23,910 nucleotides of DNA from a virus, in the IMG/VR virus record IMGVR_UViG_3300020222_000179, positions 1 to 23,910 of that record. The stretch is one strand, 5' to 3'. The position numbers were made by a program, and so were the translations under genes. The notes under the pieces were generated by a model. That model made no database searches, was not told the origin of the DNA, and worked only from the letters and a program-made list of their open reading frames with translations. Numbering within the stretch: position 1 is the first letter of the stretch; each line of letters starts with the position of its first letter. Positions 8,801-16,350 of the stretch are shown in pieces.

Positions 8801-9018
8801 GCGTAACAACACTCCCCCGGCCCGATTTTTTTGTGATGGATGAACCGGGAACGGCTCTTGATGCTGAAAATCTTGATGGATTTATAAAAATATTAGAGCT
8901 AATTAAAGGATATTTTAAAACTGTTATACTTATCTCACATCTAGATAGTTTAAAAGATTGTGTTGATACGCAAATAGTTATTGAACAAAAAGATGGATAC
9001 GCATTTATTAACCAATAG
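5893..9018 (+). CDS. gp47-gp46: Fused Mre11/SbcD (gp47) nuclease - Rad50/SbcC (gp46) ATPase
   Basis: A 1041-residue protein uniting the two subunits of the recombination nuclease, which in T4 are separate genes 47 and 46. Residues 1-270 are the calcineurin-like nuclease: Asp8/His10 (ADTH), Asp44 (CGDIAH), Asn79/His80 (GNHD), His148 (YHG) and GDIHK at 181-185, then RYPGSTVQQGF. The fifth motif reads GDIH, not GHIH. A helical linker follows (about 310-365). The ABC ATPase starts near 368, with Walker A GKNYSGKS at 396-403. Long coiled coils flank a Cys714-x6-Cys721 hook, followed by a signature-like MGSGAE (951-956), Walker B FFVMDEP (Asp983, Glu984) and H-loop His1016. It would resect DNA ends for recombination-dependent replication. 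A GGAGAA ribosome binding site precedes the ATG. The frame is open throughout with no internal break. Confidence 0.93.
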   Translation: MKILHLADTHIKNLKYHDEYRQIFNEIYKIAREQKVELIIHCGDIAHTKTQISPEFVEMAGDFFSNLASIAPTHIILGNHDVNLKNESRQDSISPIIKALNLPNLFLHKYSGEVSINDHFSLNVLSIIDEDKWVKPSNAEKINIGLYHGAISGITTDTGYQLESDVHLVDVYDGHDYVFLGDIHKTNQSVDKEGKVRYPGSTVQQGFAETNDKGFLIWDIQSKNDFTCTHYAIKNPKPYIDIILGDQGEVPSVDIAPNARIRIIADKSISLDKIKKATDIVKNSFNPESVSFVSKAIISKNNTASTILDNQDNLRDLGVQEKLIRNYLKEYKAEEDILLKVLELNKKFSSAIEDGEETYRNINWKLKSLEWDNLFNYGEGNKIDFSNLNGIVGIFGKNYSGKSSVIDGLLYTVFNTTSKNNRKNLNVINQNAESAFGKATIDIDGEEYIIDRKSEKYIKKTKGVEVIEAKTDVQFTTDSESLNGLARNDTDKNIRRFFGTVDDFFLTSMASQFGYLSFITEGSTNRKQILAKFLDLETFEKKFKMAKEESSELKTLLKKLEGVNYEKDISLAQDEISKIEMEIQSKKVSIDDLKEKISIANQAIAELQVAISSMPTEVIDYKMTETSLHNYLGKQKELLDTNIKVEIDTEKKNTLLNEINNLISSINEEELRKKDAELVSLSKEVNALEKKYSLLSGELSTRDNKIKLLNEIPCGDSFPSCKFIKDAFAAKEGYKGIFEETIELGNSLNEKRSSAISLDEENREQNDRFKSLVQKSLILKEFIAKNELTIEKNRGSLHIIEGNIQSLQKKLEEYEKNKQKIESFQELLSKKDNKNNILLSLNKNLSVIEKELLELYKNHGSITQKYEIFVKQKEELEQIRKDYAAYELYLSCMHPNGLSYEIIKSKLPDINQEISKILSNVVDFSIYLENDDDKLDIMIKHPKYDARPLEMGSGAEKTLASTAIRLALISVTTLPRPDFFVMDEPGTALDAENLDGFIKILELIKGYFKTVILISHLDSLKDCVDTQIVIEQKDGYAFINQ

Positions 9019-9026
9019 GAGTTGTT

Positions 9027-9314
9027 ATGTCTAATATGGGCTTATCAGAAGAAGTTAAAGAAGAAATAAAAGATTTAGATAAACGCATGGAAGCAGAAAG
9101 AAATAAATTAGACGGATCACGTTTAGGATTAGTAGATTTAGTCACAGAAAAATTTGTATCTCGTAAATTATTAGTATGGTGTTTTGCTACTTGGCTTTTA
9201 TGGACAGCAAAAATCACACCAGATGAATGGACAGCTATTACTTTAGGATATGTAGGAATCGAAGGTATGGCGGATTTAGCTGTTAAATGGAAAAACGCAG
9301 GTAAAAAGGAATAA
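9027..9314 (+). CDS. Small membrane protein, holin candidate (95 aa)
   Basis: A 95-residue protein with a charged helical N-terminus (1-40), a hydrophobic, Trp-rich segment at about 48-64 (LLVWCFATWLLWTAKI) and a second moderately hydrophobic stretch at about 68-86, then a basic tail. This hairpin-like layout, small size and position ahead of two further membrane-anchored proteins fit a phage holin or holin-like protein. A GGAG-type ribosome binding site (TAGGAGTTGTT) lies between it and the nuclease gene. The holin call rests on topology and context only; no endolysin gene is seen in this window. Confidence 0.6.
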   Translation: MSNMGLSEEVKEEIKDLDKRMEAERNKLDGSRLGLVDLVTEKFVSRKLLVWCFATWLLWTAKITPDEWTAITLGYVGIEGMADLAVKWKNAGKKE

Positions 9315-9316
9315 TT

Positions 9317-9706
9317 ATGACTAAATTAACACAATATTGGAATAAGTTTCGTATTTGGATTGGACTTTTTGTTGCAGGAGCTGCTTTAAGTTTTCTTGTA
9401 CTTAGAAAATATGTTGGTGATGGTTTGGAACAACAAAGAGAGCAATATAAAAAAGAAGAAGATGCCAAAAAAGCTGCATCAGACAAATTGCAACAAGAAA
9501 CAGCTAAATTAGAAGAAAAGAAACAAGAAGAAATAAAAGTTGTTGATGAAGATAAAAAACAAAAACTTAAAGAAGCCGTGGAAAGAGCAAAAGAAGAAAA
9601 AAGACGTTTAGAAGAAGAAGCAAAACGAGATCCACAGGGTTTTAAAATAGAATTAAAAAAAGAGTTAGGGGTAAAAGAAAAAAAGAAGAAAGGCAAACGT
9701 AAATAA
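9317..9706 (+). CDS. Membrane-anchored coiled-coil protein, i-spanin-like (129 aa)
   Basis: One hydrophobic segment near the N-terminus (about residues 13-29, IWIGLFVAGAALSFLVL), then an almost uninterrupted Glu/Lys/Gln-rich coiled coil to a lysine-rich C-terminus. This is the general layout of an inner-membrane spanin (Rz type), which links inner and outer membranes during lysis, and also of some structural coiled-coil proteins. It starts two bases after the preceding gene, and the next gene starts on the last base of its stop codon, so the three genes are clearly one unit. The function is inferred from topology and neighbours. Confidence 0.6.
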   Translation: MTKLTQYWNKFRIWIGLFVAGAALSFLVLRKYVGDGLEQQREQYKKEEDAKKAASDKLQQETAKLEEKKQEEIKVVDEDKKQKLKEAVERAKEEKRRLEEEAKRDPQGFKIELKKELGVKEKKKKGKRK

Positions 9707-10212
9707 TGGGCTTTCTAAAATCTTTTATTAGTATTATTACGCTGCTAGCGTTCCTAGCGGCGCGGATACCTATTGCCTATGCGACACCAGTTGCTTTGGA
9801 TGCTGGAGTGGAAGCTACTGAGGAAGACGAATATGAAGATGGGGAATATGTTGTTTTAAAAGTAGGCGAAGAAGCTCCTTATGATGGTTTTTTATTTGAT
9901 TCTGAAGGTTTAGCTAAAGTAATTGCTAATAAAAACTTTCAATTAGATAAGTTAAGAATAGAAAAAGATAGTGAAATTACTAAATTAAATATAGAATTAA
10001 AATATCTTAAAGAACAACATAAACTAGAACTTAAAATAAATGAAGAATTAAAAGATAATATAATTTCTATTAAAGATAAAAGAATAGTTCAGTTAGAAGA
10101 TAGTAAAAGGTGGGATGATGTTAAACTTTTTACTTCTATGTTACTCGGCATGGCTTTATCAGTAACAATATTTTATGCAGCAGTAAAAATCACCAATGTC
10201 AACAGTCAATAA
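9706..10212 (+). CDS. Exported protein with C-terminal membrane anchor, spanin-like (168 aa)
   Basis: The N-terminus has a signal peptide (KSFISIITLLAFLAARIPIAYA) with a likely signal peptidase I site after the AYA at residues 24-26. An acidic patch follows, then APYDGFLFDSEGLAKVIA (about 57-74), a segment I recall from uncharacterised phage proteins near lysis genes. Then come a helical coiled coil (about 75-135) and a C-terminal membrane segment (about 140-160). An export signal at one end and a membrane anchor at the other, with a coiled coil between, resembles a unimolecular spanin. However, no lipobox cysteine is present, so an outer-membrane anchor is not evident. It overlaps the stop of the preceding gene by one base and the next gene by 17. 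Confidence 0.65.
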   Translation: MGFLKSFISIITLLAFLAARIPIAYATPVALDAGVEATEEDEYEDGEYVVLKVGEEAPYDGFLFDSEGLAKVIANKNFQLDKLRIEKDSEITKLNIELKYLKEQHKLELKINEELKDNIISIKDKRIVQLEDSKRWDDVKLFTSMLLGMALSVTIFYAAVKITNVNSQ

Positions 10213-10591
10213 AAAAGATCCAAATTATATTGCTGCTTTAGAGAAGGCAATAAAAGAAAAGTATGGAGAATTAGCAACTATGAATCCAAAATATTTTTGG
10301 AATCAAGAAAAAGAACGTGAATATTTAGCTGATACAAAAGAAATAGTAAAAAATCTGCTAAATAATGAAGAAACCAGAGAAAAAGTAGACTTAGGCGGTA
10401 TTTTAATACCTAAGAAACTAATTAATAAAAATACACAGAATATATGTTCTGTTTGTTCTGAATATAGCTTCAGCAAAGATGACGATGTATATTTTAATAA
10501 ATTTAATACATGTCAAAAATGCTATGTCCAGCACATAGAGGGAAGAGAAGAAAGATGGACTAAAGGTTGGCGTCCTAATGGAGAAAAATAA
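10196..10591 (+). CDS. Conserved phage protein with CxxC pair, adjacent to terminase (131 aa)
   Basis: A 131-residue soluble protein with KDPNYIAALEKAIKEKYG near the start and a zinc-binding-like pair, CSVC (84-87) and CQKC (106-109), followed by GREERWTKGWRPNG. I recall a similar small protein beside terminase genes in T4-like aquatic phages, but not its function. The CxxC pair suggests structural zinc. It overlaps the exported protein gene by 17 bases and its stop abuts the next start, so it is part of the same transcript. A DNA-packaging accessory role is possible from position only; it is not a recognisable small terminase. Confidence 0.72.
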   Translation: MSTVNKKDPNYIAALEKAIKEKYGELATMNPKYFWNQEKEREYLADTKEIVKNLLNNEETREKVDLGGILIPKKLINKNTQNICSVCSEYSFSKDDDVYFNKFNTCQKCYVQHIEGREERWTKGWRPNGEK

Positions 10592-11101
10592 ATGGCTAGT
10601 ATTTTAGATGTAGTAAATGGAATTTCACAAGCTATCTCAGCAAAACATCACGGTGGATCAGAAGTAGGTTTAAAGCGTGAAACAGAAGATTTACTACAAG
10701 GATGCTCAATCTATGACCCTAGAATGATGGATGGTTTTGGAGTTCAATATCAAGGCAATATGTTGATTCTAAAATATCATAGCGAAATGCCATTAACAGC
10801 TGTACATGATAAAAATTTTGAAACTGATATTCGTAGAACAGTAAAAGATGTAGCAGACTTTATTAAAAAAGAATATAAAAAAGTAACTAAAAAAAGCCTA
10901 GAACTTACTGAATTTGGCGATATACAAGTTATGGTACAAAGCGCTAATCGTAGAACAGCTTATGTTAACGCTGTGCAAACATATCAATTAGGTGGTATTG
11001 AAGGCTTTGATAAAGAAACTACTAAGCAAGAACAAAACTATTCTGATATAGCAAAACGTTGGTTAATGAACTGCCGTCAACCAAAAACATATTTAAAATA
11101 G
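10592..11101 (+). CDS. Conserved protein upstream of terminase, probable structural/packaging role (169 aa)
   Basis: A 169-residue soluble protein beginning MASILDVVNGISQAISAKHH, with GLKRE (about 26-30) and DPRMMDGFGVQYQGNMLILKYHSE in the first half. The second half has DIRRTVKDVADFIKKEYKKVT and a closing YQLGGIEGFD segment. This combination is familiar to me from genes next to the terminase in marine T4-like phages, where it is annotated as hypothetical or structural. No membrane segment or catalytic motif is visible. It starts directly after the previous stop and lies 16 bases before the terminase, arguing for a shared transcript. Confidence 0.7.
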   Translation: MASILDVVNGISQAISAKHHGGSEVGLKRETEDLLQGCSIYDPRMMDGFGVQYQGNMLILKYHSEMPLTAVHDKNFETDIRRTVKDVADFIKKEYKKVTKKSLELTEFGDIQVMVQSANRRTAYVNAVQTYQLGGIEGFDKETTKQEQNYSDIAKRWLMNCRQPKTYLK

Positions 11102-11117
11102 GTAATAAGGTAATGGC

Positions 11118-12695
11118 ATGGCGTATAAATTATCCAAAGAGGAAATTAGAGCCGAAATATTAAAATGTGGCAAAGACCCTGCACATTTTTTGGATAACTA
11201 TGCCAGAATCGTACATCAAGAACGTGGCTTAATACCTTTTAAGACTTTTAAATTTCAGAAACAATTATTAAAAGATTTTCATGATCATCGTTTTAATGTG
11301 ATATTAAAATCACGTCAGATGGGCATTTCAACAATTGTTTCTGGTTATATTGCTTGGATGATGTTGTTTTACAAAGAAAAAAACATTCTTGTAATGGCAA
11401 CAAAATTAAATACAGCAATAGAAATAGTAGAAAAAGTAAAAGATATCTTTAATTCTATACCTCCTTGGTTGCAAATAGCAGAAATAAGTGTTAACAACAA
11501 AACAAAATTAGAATTAGATAACGGTTCAAAAATACAAGGTGTTCCTACATCTAAAGATGCTGGTCGTGGTCAAACGCTTTCTTTATTGGTCCTTGACGAA
11601 GCAGCGCACGTGGAAGAAATGGATGATTTATGGACCGGCTTATTACCAACAATTTCAACAGGCGGTCGCTGTATAGCTCTATCTACTCCTAACGGTGTTG
11701 GTAATTGGTTTCACAAGTCCTACGCTGATTCAGAAGTAGGTGCAAATAACTTTAAACCAACTAAATTACCTTGGTATGTACATCCAGAATATACACAAGA
11801 ATGGTTTGATAATATGACGCGAAATATGAGTAAGCGTCAAATAGCACAAGAATTTGAATGTAATTTTAATGCATCTGGCGAAACTGTTATGAATCCAGAT
11901 GATATTAACAGAATTAAGAAAAATATTGTTGAACCTAAATATCGCACTTGGATAGATCGTAACTACCATATATGGAAAGAATTTGAAAATGGCGGTTCTT
12001 ATTTACTATCTGCCGACGTAGCCCGTGGTGATGGAAAAGACTTTTCTGTATTTCACGTATTAGATATTAAAAACATGGAACAAGTAGCAGAATATCAAGG
12101 AAAAATAGATCTTGATAGTTTTGCTCGTTTGCTTTTTGATGTTGGAAAAGAATATGGCAATTGTATGTTGGTAGTAGAAAACAACAACGTTGGTTATGCA
12201 GTATTAACTAAACTAGTAGAAATGGGATATCCAAATATATTCTATTCTGCCAAATCAACACATGAATTCGTTGATAGTTCTTCAGCGCAATATAATTCAA
12301 ACTCTGTTCCCGGTTTTACAACATCAATGAAAAATCGTCCATTGGTTGTTGCTAAGTTAGAAGAATTTATACGCAATAAAAGTATAAAAATTAATTCATT
12401 AAGATTTGCAAATGAATTAGATACATTTGTCTGGATTCATGGTCGTCCAGAGGCACAGAAAAATTATAATGATGATTTGGTAATGTCATTAGCAATAGGA
12501 TGCTGGGTTAGAGATACGGCGATAATTAACAACGAGCGTAATTTAGAGTATTCTAAGGCGTTTTTAGGTGCAATAGGAAAAATAGGTAATTATTTAGATA
12601 CTACTCCAAAAGGTTTTGCACAAGAAGAAAGAAAAATGAAACAACAACAAGTGCAACAAATGTATAAAGATTATAGCTGGATAATAAAAGGATAA
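11118..12695 (+). CDS. gp17: Terminase large subunit, gp17-like
   Basis: The DNA-packaging motor and headful nuclease, 525 residues. The ATPase domain has a P-loop-like SRQMGIST at 65-72 in which the usual lysine is replaced by isoleucine, Walker B LLVLDEAA with Asp160/Glu161, and a coupling motif ALSTPNGVGN. The RNase H-fold nuclease domain shows Asp300 (LLSADVARGDGKDFS), Glu354 (LVVENNNVGY) and Asp452/Asp453 (NDDLVMSLA), the expected acidic triad. It is somewhat shorter than T4 gp17. Here, unlike T4, the portal follows directly, with no tail sheath or tube genes between. The ATG at 11118 follows an AAGG-like ribosome binding site; the ATG five bases upstream is in another frame. Confidence 0.95.
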   Translation: MAYKLSKEEIRAEILKCGKDPAHFLDNYARIVHQERGLIPFKTFKFQKQLLKDFHDHRFNVILKSRQMGISTIVSGYIAWMMLFYKEKNILVMATKLNTAIEIVEKVKDIFNSIPPWLQIAEISVNNKTKLELDNGSKIQGVPTSKDAGRGQTLSLLVLDEAAHVEEMDDLWTGLLPTISTGGRCIALSTPNGVGNWFHKSYADSEVGANNFKPTKLPWYVHPEYTQEWFDNMTRNMSKRQIAQEFECNFNASGETVMNPDDINRIKKNIVEPKYRTWIDRNYHIWKEFENGGSYLLSADVARGDGKDFSVFHVLDIKNMEQVAEYQGKIDLDSFARLLFDVGKEYGNCMLVVENNNVGYAVLTKLVEMGYPNIFYSAKSTHEFVDSSSAQYNSNSVPGFTTSMKNRPLVVAKLEEFIRNKSIKINSLRFANELDTFVWIHGRPEAQKNYNDDLVMSLAIGCWVRDTAIINNERNLEYSKAFLGAIGKIGNYLDTTPKGFAQEERKMKQQQVQQMYKDYSWIIKG

Positions 12696-12698
12696 ATC

Positions 12699-14681
12699 AT
12701 GGCTCCCGATAACAAAACAAAAGAAAATAATCCAAAAAATAGACAATCACCACTATATGTTGGTTTAACTAGATTATTTTCTGGTCCATTAAGCAATTTT
12801 CGCGCTCAATCACAAATACGTTATAAGCGCCGCGATTTAGACCGTTATAAATTTACTAGCACCAGCGGACAAAGTTTTAAAAAGAAAAGTTACAATCCTT
12901 TTGAAGCAATACAAAGTAATATCATGGCTAACCAAAGCCGTGCTGAACGTTATAGCGATTTTGATCAAATGGAATTCATGCCAGAAATAGCTTCTTCGAT
13001 GGATATCTATGCCGATGAAATGACAACCAGTAACCAATTTAGAAATTTGTTATTTATTGATTGTAAAAATGATGAAATTAAAGGCATACTTCATAATTTA
13101 TATTTTAATGTTCTAAACGTAGAAACTAATTTATTTTCTTGGTGTAGAACAATGTGCAAGTTTGGTGATTTCTTTTTATACTTAGATGTTGATGAAAAAT
13201 TGGGCGTTAAAACTGTTCTTGGTTTACCATCGCCCGAAATAGAAAGAATTGAAGGAGAAGATGAAACTAATCCAAATTATGTACAATTTCAATGGAACAG
13301 CGCTGGTTTAACATTTGAAAATTGGCAAATAGCACATTTTCGTATCTTAGGGCAAGATAAATATTCTCCATATGGTACTTCCATTTTAGAGCCTGCACGC
13401 CGTATTTGGCGTCAGCTACAGTTAATGGAAGATGCCATGATGGCTTATCGCATTGTTCGCGCTCCAGAACGCCGTGTGTTTTATATCGATGTTGGTAACG
13501 TTGCCCCGCAAGAGGTTGAACAATTCGTACAAAAAGTTATTACTGGTTTAAAACGTAACATGATTGTTGATCCAACAACTGGTCGTGTAGATTTGCGTTA
13601 TAATCCCATGAGTATTGATGAAGATTTTTATATTCCAGTACGTGGTCAACAAAGTGGTACTAAAATTGAAAACCTACAAGGTGGCACATTTACAGGTGAC
13701 ATAGATGACGTACAATATTTGCGTGATAAACTATTTTCTGCTCTTAAATTACCACAAGCTTATTTAACAAATGGTAAAGATAAAGCAGCAGAAGATAAAA
13801 GCACATTAGCACAAAAAGATATACGTTTTGCAAGAACCGTACAACGTCTACAACGTGTAGTTATAGAAGAATTACGCAAGATTGGTATGATTCATTTGTA
13901 TACTCTTGGTTATCGGAATGAAGATTTATTAAAGTTTAGTTTAAAACTAAATAATCCTTCTAAAATATCTGAGTTACAAGAGCTAGAACATTTTAAGGCC
14001 CAATTAGAAGTGGCCGGTACGGCAAAAGAAGTTGGATTTAGCAAACGTTGGGTGTTTGAAAATGTCTTTAAGATGAGCGATAGAGACTTTTTACGTATTC
14101 AAAGAGACATATTCTATGATAAACAATTTGAAAAGTCTATTGAAGCTGGAGAAACTAGTGCAGATACTGCATCAGGTGGTGGTAGCGCATTAGGCGGGTT
14201 GGGAGGAAACGAACCTACACCACCTCCAGAGGGCGGCGAAACGCCGGGAACTGAAACACCATCAGCAGGCGGTGAAGCGGCAGGCAGTGAAGCAACAAAA
14301 CCAGAAGAAACTAGTCTATTAGCAGCTCCAGCTAGAAGAAGCAATGCCGCAGTTCCTCGCCAATATAGAAAAGATGGCTATTATAAGACTCCCGGCTCTA
14401 ATAATACATATCGTAAAGAAGAAGTGTCGGATAATCGTCCCGGTGGCGCTAGAAGTCGTGGAATCAATGCTACACATACGCCTTGGGCAGTCAATGGTGC
14501 ATCTAAAAATAGCACACTTCCCGGTAAATCAGCATTAAATACTCTCAGTAGAAATATAATGAGTGAAAACGAGGATGTTGACTTTGATAATGAAGAAAAA
14601 ATGCTTTTAGAAGTAGAAAATAAGCTTCAAACGCTTTCAAAAACACTACTTAAAGAAGATAAAGACGCGGAGAAAAAATAA
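12699..14681 (+). CDS. gp20: Portal protein, gp20-like
   Basis: The 12-subunit DNA entry ring, 660 residues. Recognisable stretches are AERYSDFDQMEFMPEIASSMDIYADE (about 80-105), the central RAPERRVFYIDVGN, and FTGDIDDVQYLRDKLFSALKLPQAYL (about 327-352), all typical of T4-superfamily portals. T4 gp20 is about 520 residues. The excess here is a C-terminal tail from about 485: first a Gly/Pro/Glu/Ala-rich low-complexity region, then a basic stretch (RRSNAAVPRQYRKDGYYKT) and an acidic end. The tail is probably disordered and may contact the core or be trimmed by the prohead protease. The gene follows the terminase by 3 bases and abuts the next gene. Confidence 0.94.
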   Translation: MAPDNKTKENNPKNRQSPLYVGLTRLFSGPLSNFRAQSQIRYKRRDLDRYKFTSTSGQSFKKKSYNPFEAIQSNIMANQSRAERYSDFDQMEFMPEIASSMDIYADEMTTSNQFRNLLFIDCKNDEIKGILHNLYFNVLNVETNLFSWCRTMCKFGDFFLYLDVDEKLGVKTVLGLPSPEIERIEGEDETNPNYVQFQWNSAGLTFENWQIAHFRILGQDKYSPYGTSILEPARRIWRQLQLMEDAMMAYRIVRAPERRVFYIDVGNVAPQEVEQFVQKVITGLKRNMIVDPTTGRVDLRYNPMSIDEDFYIPVRGQQSGTKIENLQGGTFTGDIDDVQYLRDKLFSALKLPQAYLTNGKDKAAEDKSTLAQKDIRFARTVQRLQRVVIEELRKIGMIHLYTLGYRNEDLLKFSLKLNNPSKISELQELEHFKAQLEVAGTAKEVGFSKRWVFENVFKMSDRDFLRIQRDIFYDKQFEKSIEAGETSADTASGGGSALGGLGGNEPTPPPEGGETPGTETPSAGGEAAGSEATKPEETSLLAAPARRSNAAVPRQYRKDGYYKTPGSNNTYRKEEVSDNRPGGARSRGINATHTPWAVNGASKNSTLPGKSALNTLSRNIMSENEDVDFDNEEKMLLEVENKLQTLSKTLLKEDKDAEKK

Positions 14682-15488
14682 ATGAAGCATAATAAGAAAA
14701 GAAATACCGCTTTTCTTTACGAAGTATTACTACGTGAAGGCACAAAAGCTACTTTAGAAAAAGATTTTAATCGTCTTAAAACCGTAAAAACATTTATTGT
14801 CAAAGCGTTTCATCCTGAAACAGAACTTGGCAAAGAATTAAGTTTGTATAAAGCCTTGCTGCAAGGCAAAATAGAAAAAGATATAGCAGAAAAATATTTA
14901 CAAGAAGTAAAAGATAGACACAACAAAATTGATAAGCGTGAACTCTTCAATGAGCAAACTTATTTAATTAATCGTATCAATAAGGCTCTTGGAGCAGATC
15001 TATATAATGTTTTTGTTCCAAGTTATAAAAATTTAGCTACGATAGCACAAATATTTAACGATACAACACCAATAAAAGAAAAAATATTACTAGAAAAAGC
15101 ATTTCTAGAAGGTGCTTGTGTATTGAACGAAAATAAAGAGTTAAAACCAATAGATAATTTAGTATTTAAAACATTTACTAAAAAGTTTAATGAAAAGTAT
15201 TCTTCTTTATTAAACGAACAAAAAGATTTATTAACAAAATATGTTAGTTCTTTTGCCGATGACGGAACTGAACTAAAAGTTTATTTAAATGAAGAAATAG
15301 AAAGATTAAAAACAAAAATCAATACTTCTTTGGAAATAGAAGAGATAAAAAGCGATTCAAGAATGCTAGAAAAAACAAACAAACTTTTAAATGTTTTAAG
15401 TGAATTTAAAAATAATAAACAAATATCTTCTGAAATGTTAGAAAGCGTATTAAAAATACAACAATTTGTTTATGAGGTGGAAAACTAA
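14682..15488 (+). CDS. Conserved head-cluster protein downstream of portal (268 aa)
   Basis: A 268-residue Lys/Glu-rich helical protein starting MKHNKKRNTAFLYEVLLREG. An N-terminus of this NxAFLYE type is familiar to me from the gene after the portal in distant T4-like phages, where no function is assigned. No catalytic motif, cysteine pair or membrane segment is visible. Coupling is tight: the ATG directly follows the portal stop, and the next gene starts two bases after this stop. A role in prohead core assembly, in the place T4 gives to genes 67 and 68, is possible but inferred from position only. Confidence 0.7.
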   Translation: MKHNKKRNTAFLYEVLLREGTKATLEKDFNRLKTVKTFIVKAFHPETELGKELSLYKALLQGKIEKDIAEKYLQEVKDRHNKIDKRELFNEQTYLINRINKALGADLYNVFVPSYKNLATIAQIFNDTTPIKEKILLEKAFLEGACVLNENKELKPIDNLVFKTFTKKFNEKYSSLLNEQKDLLTKYVSSFADDGTELKVYLNEEIERLKTKINTSLEIEEIKSDSRMLEKTNKLLNVLSEFKNNKQISSEMLESVLKIQQFVYEVEN

Positions 15489-15490
15489 AA

Positions 15491-16012
15491 ATGATTAAAG
15501 TTGTTATATCAAAAAGTGATGGCATTAAAAAAGAAATAATGATTAGCAAAACACTTGCTGGTCATTACATGCTTAAAGAGCATCCTGAAATAGATATTAT
15601 TGTTGTTCCCGACAAGCAAAAAGTTTTAGTATTCCCTAAAGATGATCAAACCGATCAAATATATAATCTTCAAGAACGCTTATTTAAATATATGGTTGGC
15701 AAAGGAGTTATTTTACCAGAAAGTGTTGTAGCTGGGAATGTATATGGCTCTTTACAAGGGGGTTATATACAAACCCCCCCAGATGGTCAAGACCCTGTGC
15801 AAGTAGTTATATATAATCTTGCTTCTTTTATAGATGATGAAATGCCTAAATATAATCGTGAAAAGTCATACGAAGATGCTCTTGAGAAAGAACTACTCAC
15901 TCCCTCTGTTGAAGTTTCTACAGAACTTGGCGAAATTCCTCAAGAACCATTTAAGGGATCGATTCCCAAATATGGTTTTCCCACCAGAGGCATTTACAGA
16001 TATAACTATTAG
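15491..16012 (+). CDS. Conserved head-cluster protein (173 aa)
   Basis: A 173-residue protein with a mixed alpha/beta N-terminal half (MIKVVISKSDGIKKEIMI, IDIIVVPDKQKVLVFP) and a conserved-looking ILPESVVAGNVYGSLQG segment (about 75-91). The C-terminal third is Pro/Gly/Glu-rich (STELGEIPQEP, ending YGFPTRGIYRYNY). No catalytic signature is seen. I recall similar genes between portal and prohead protease in aquatic T4-like phages, without known function. A run of seven C and an internal GGGGGTT/AACCCCC hairpin lie in its coding sequence (15758-15780), unusual in such AT-rich DNA. Confidence 0.68.
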   Translation: MIKVVISKSDGIKKEIMISKTLAGHYMLKEHPEIDIIVVPDKQKVLVFPKDDQTDQIYNLQERLFKYMVGKGVILPESVVAGNVYGSLQGGYIQTPPDGQDPVQVVIYNLASFIDDEMPKYNREKSYEDALEKELLTPSVEVSTELGEIPQEPFKGSIPKYGFPTRGIYRYNY

Positions 16013-16023
16013 AAATTTGTTTT

Positions 16024-16350
16024 ATGAAAATAACAAAACAACATCTTCAACAAATTATTAAAGAAGAAATATTAAAACAAAGTTTAATTGATAAAATTAA
16101 AAATTTATTTAAAAGAAAATATAGTAATTATTTAGAAAAATATTATGATGCTGTAAAAGCTGGTGTGTCAAAAGATCAAGCCGCCGAGCAATTTATAGAT
16201 CCGGTTGTAGATATAATAGCACAAGAAATACAAAATAATACATTAGGTAGGTCTATTGGTTGGAGAGAAGAAGATTTGGCAGCTACAGGTGGTAGAGAAG
16301 TGTTAAAACCCGGTGGTTTTGGTGGCGCAGAAATATCAGAAAGTGAATAA
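16024..16350 (+). CDS. Hypothetical protein with N-terminal MKI-IIKEE helix (108 aa)
   Basis: A 108-residue protein whose first residues, MKITKQHLQQIIKEEILKQ, match the start of the 394-residue protein encoded at 4652. The rest has a basic helix (IDKIKNLFKRKYSNYLEKYY), a VDIIAQEIQNN helix and a Gly-rich tail ending GGFGGAEISESE. The N-terminal helix carries IKE, a possible T4-type prohead protease site, so the protein could be a capsid-targeted internal protein; this is inference. No clear ribosome binding site precedes the ATG, and the spacing to the previous stop is 11 bases. Function unknown. Confidence 0.66.
   Translation: MKITKQHLQQIIKEEILKQSLIDKIKNLFKRKYSNYLEKYYDAVKAGVSKDQAAEQFIDPVVDIIAQEIQNNTLGRSIGWREEDLAATGGREVLKPGGFGGAEISESE

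Noticed and set aside
9283-9696. 137-residue minus-strand frame rich in Ser/Phe
   Set aside because: It is the complement of the Glu/Lys coiled-coil gene, which produces Phe/Ser-rich antisense frames by chance.
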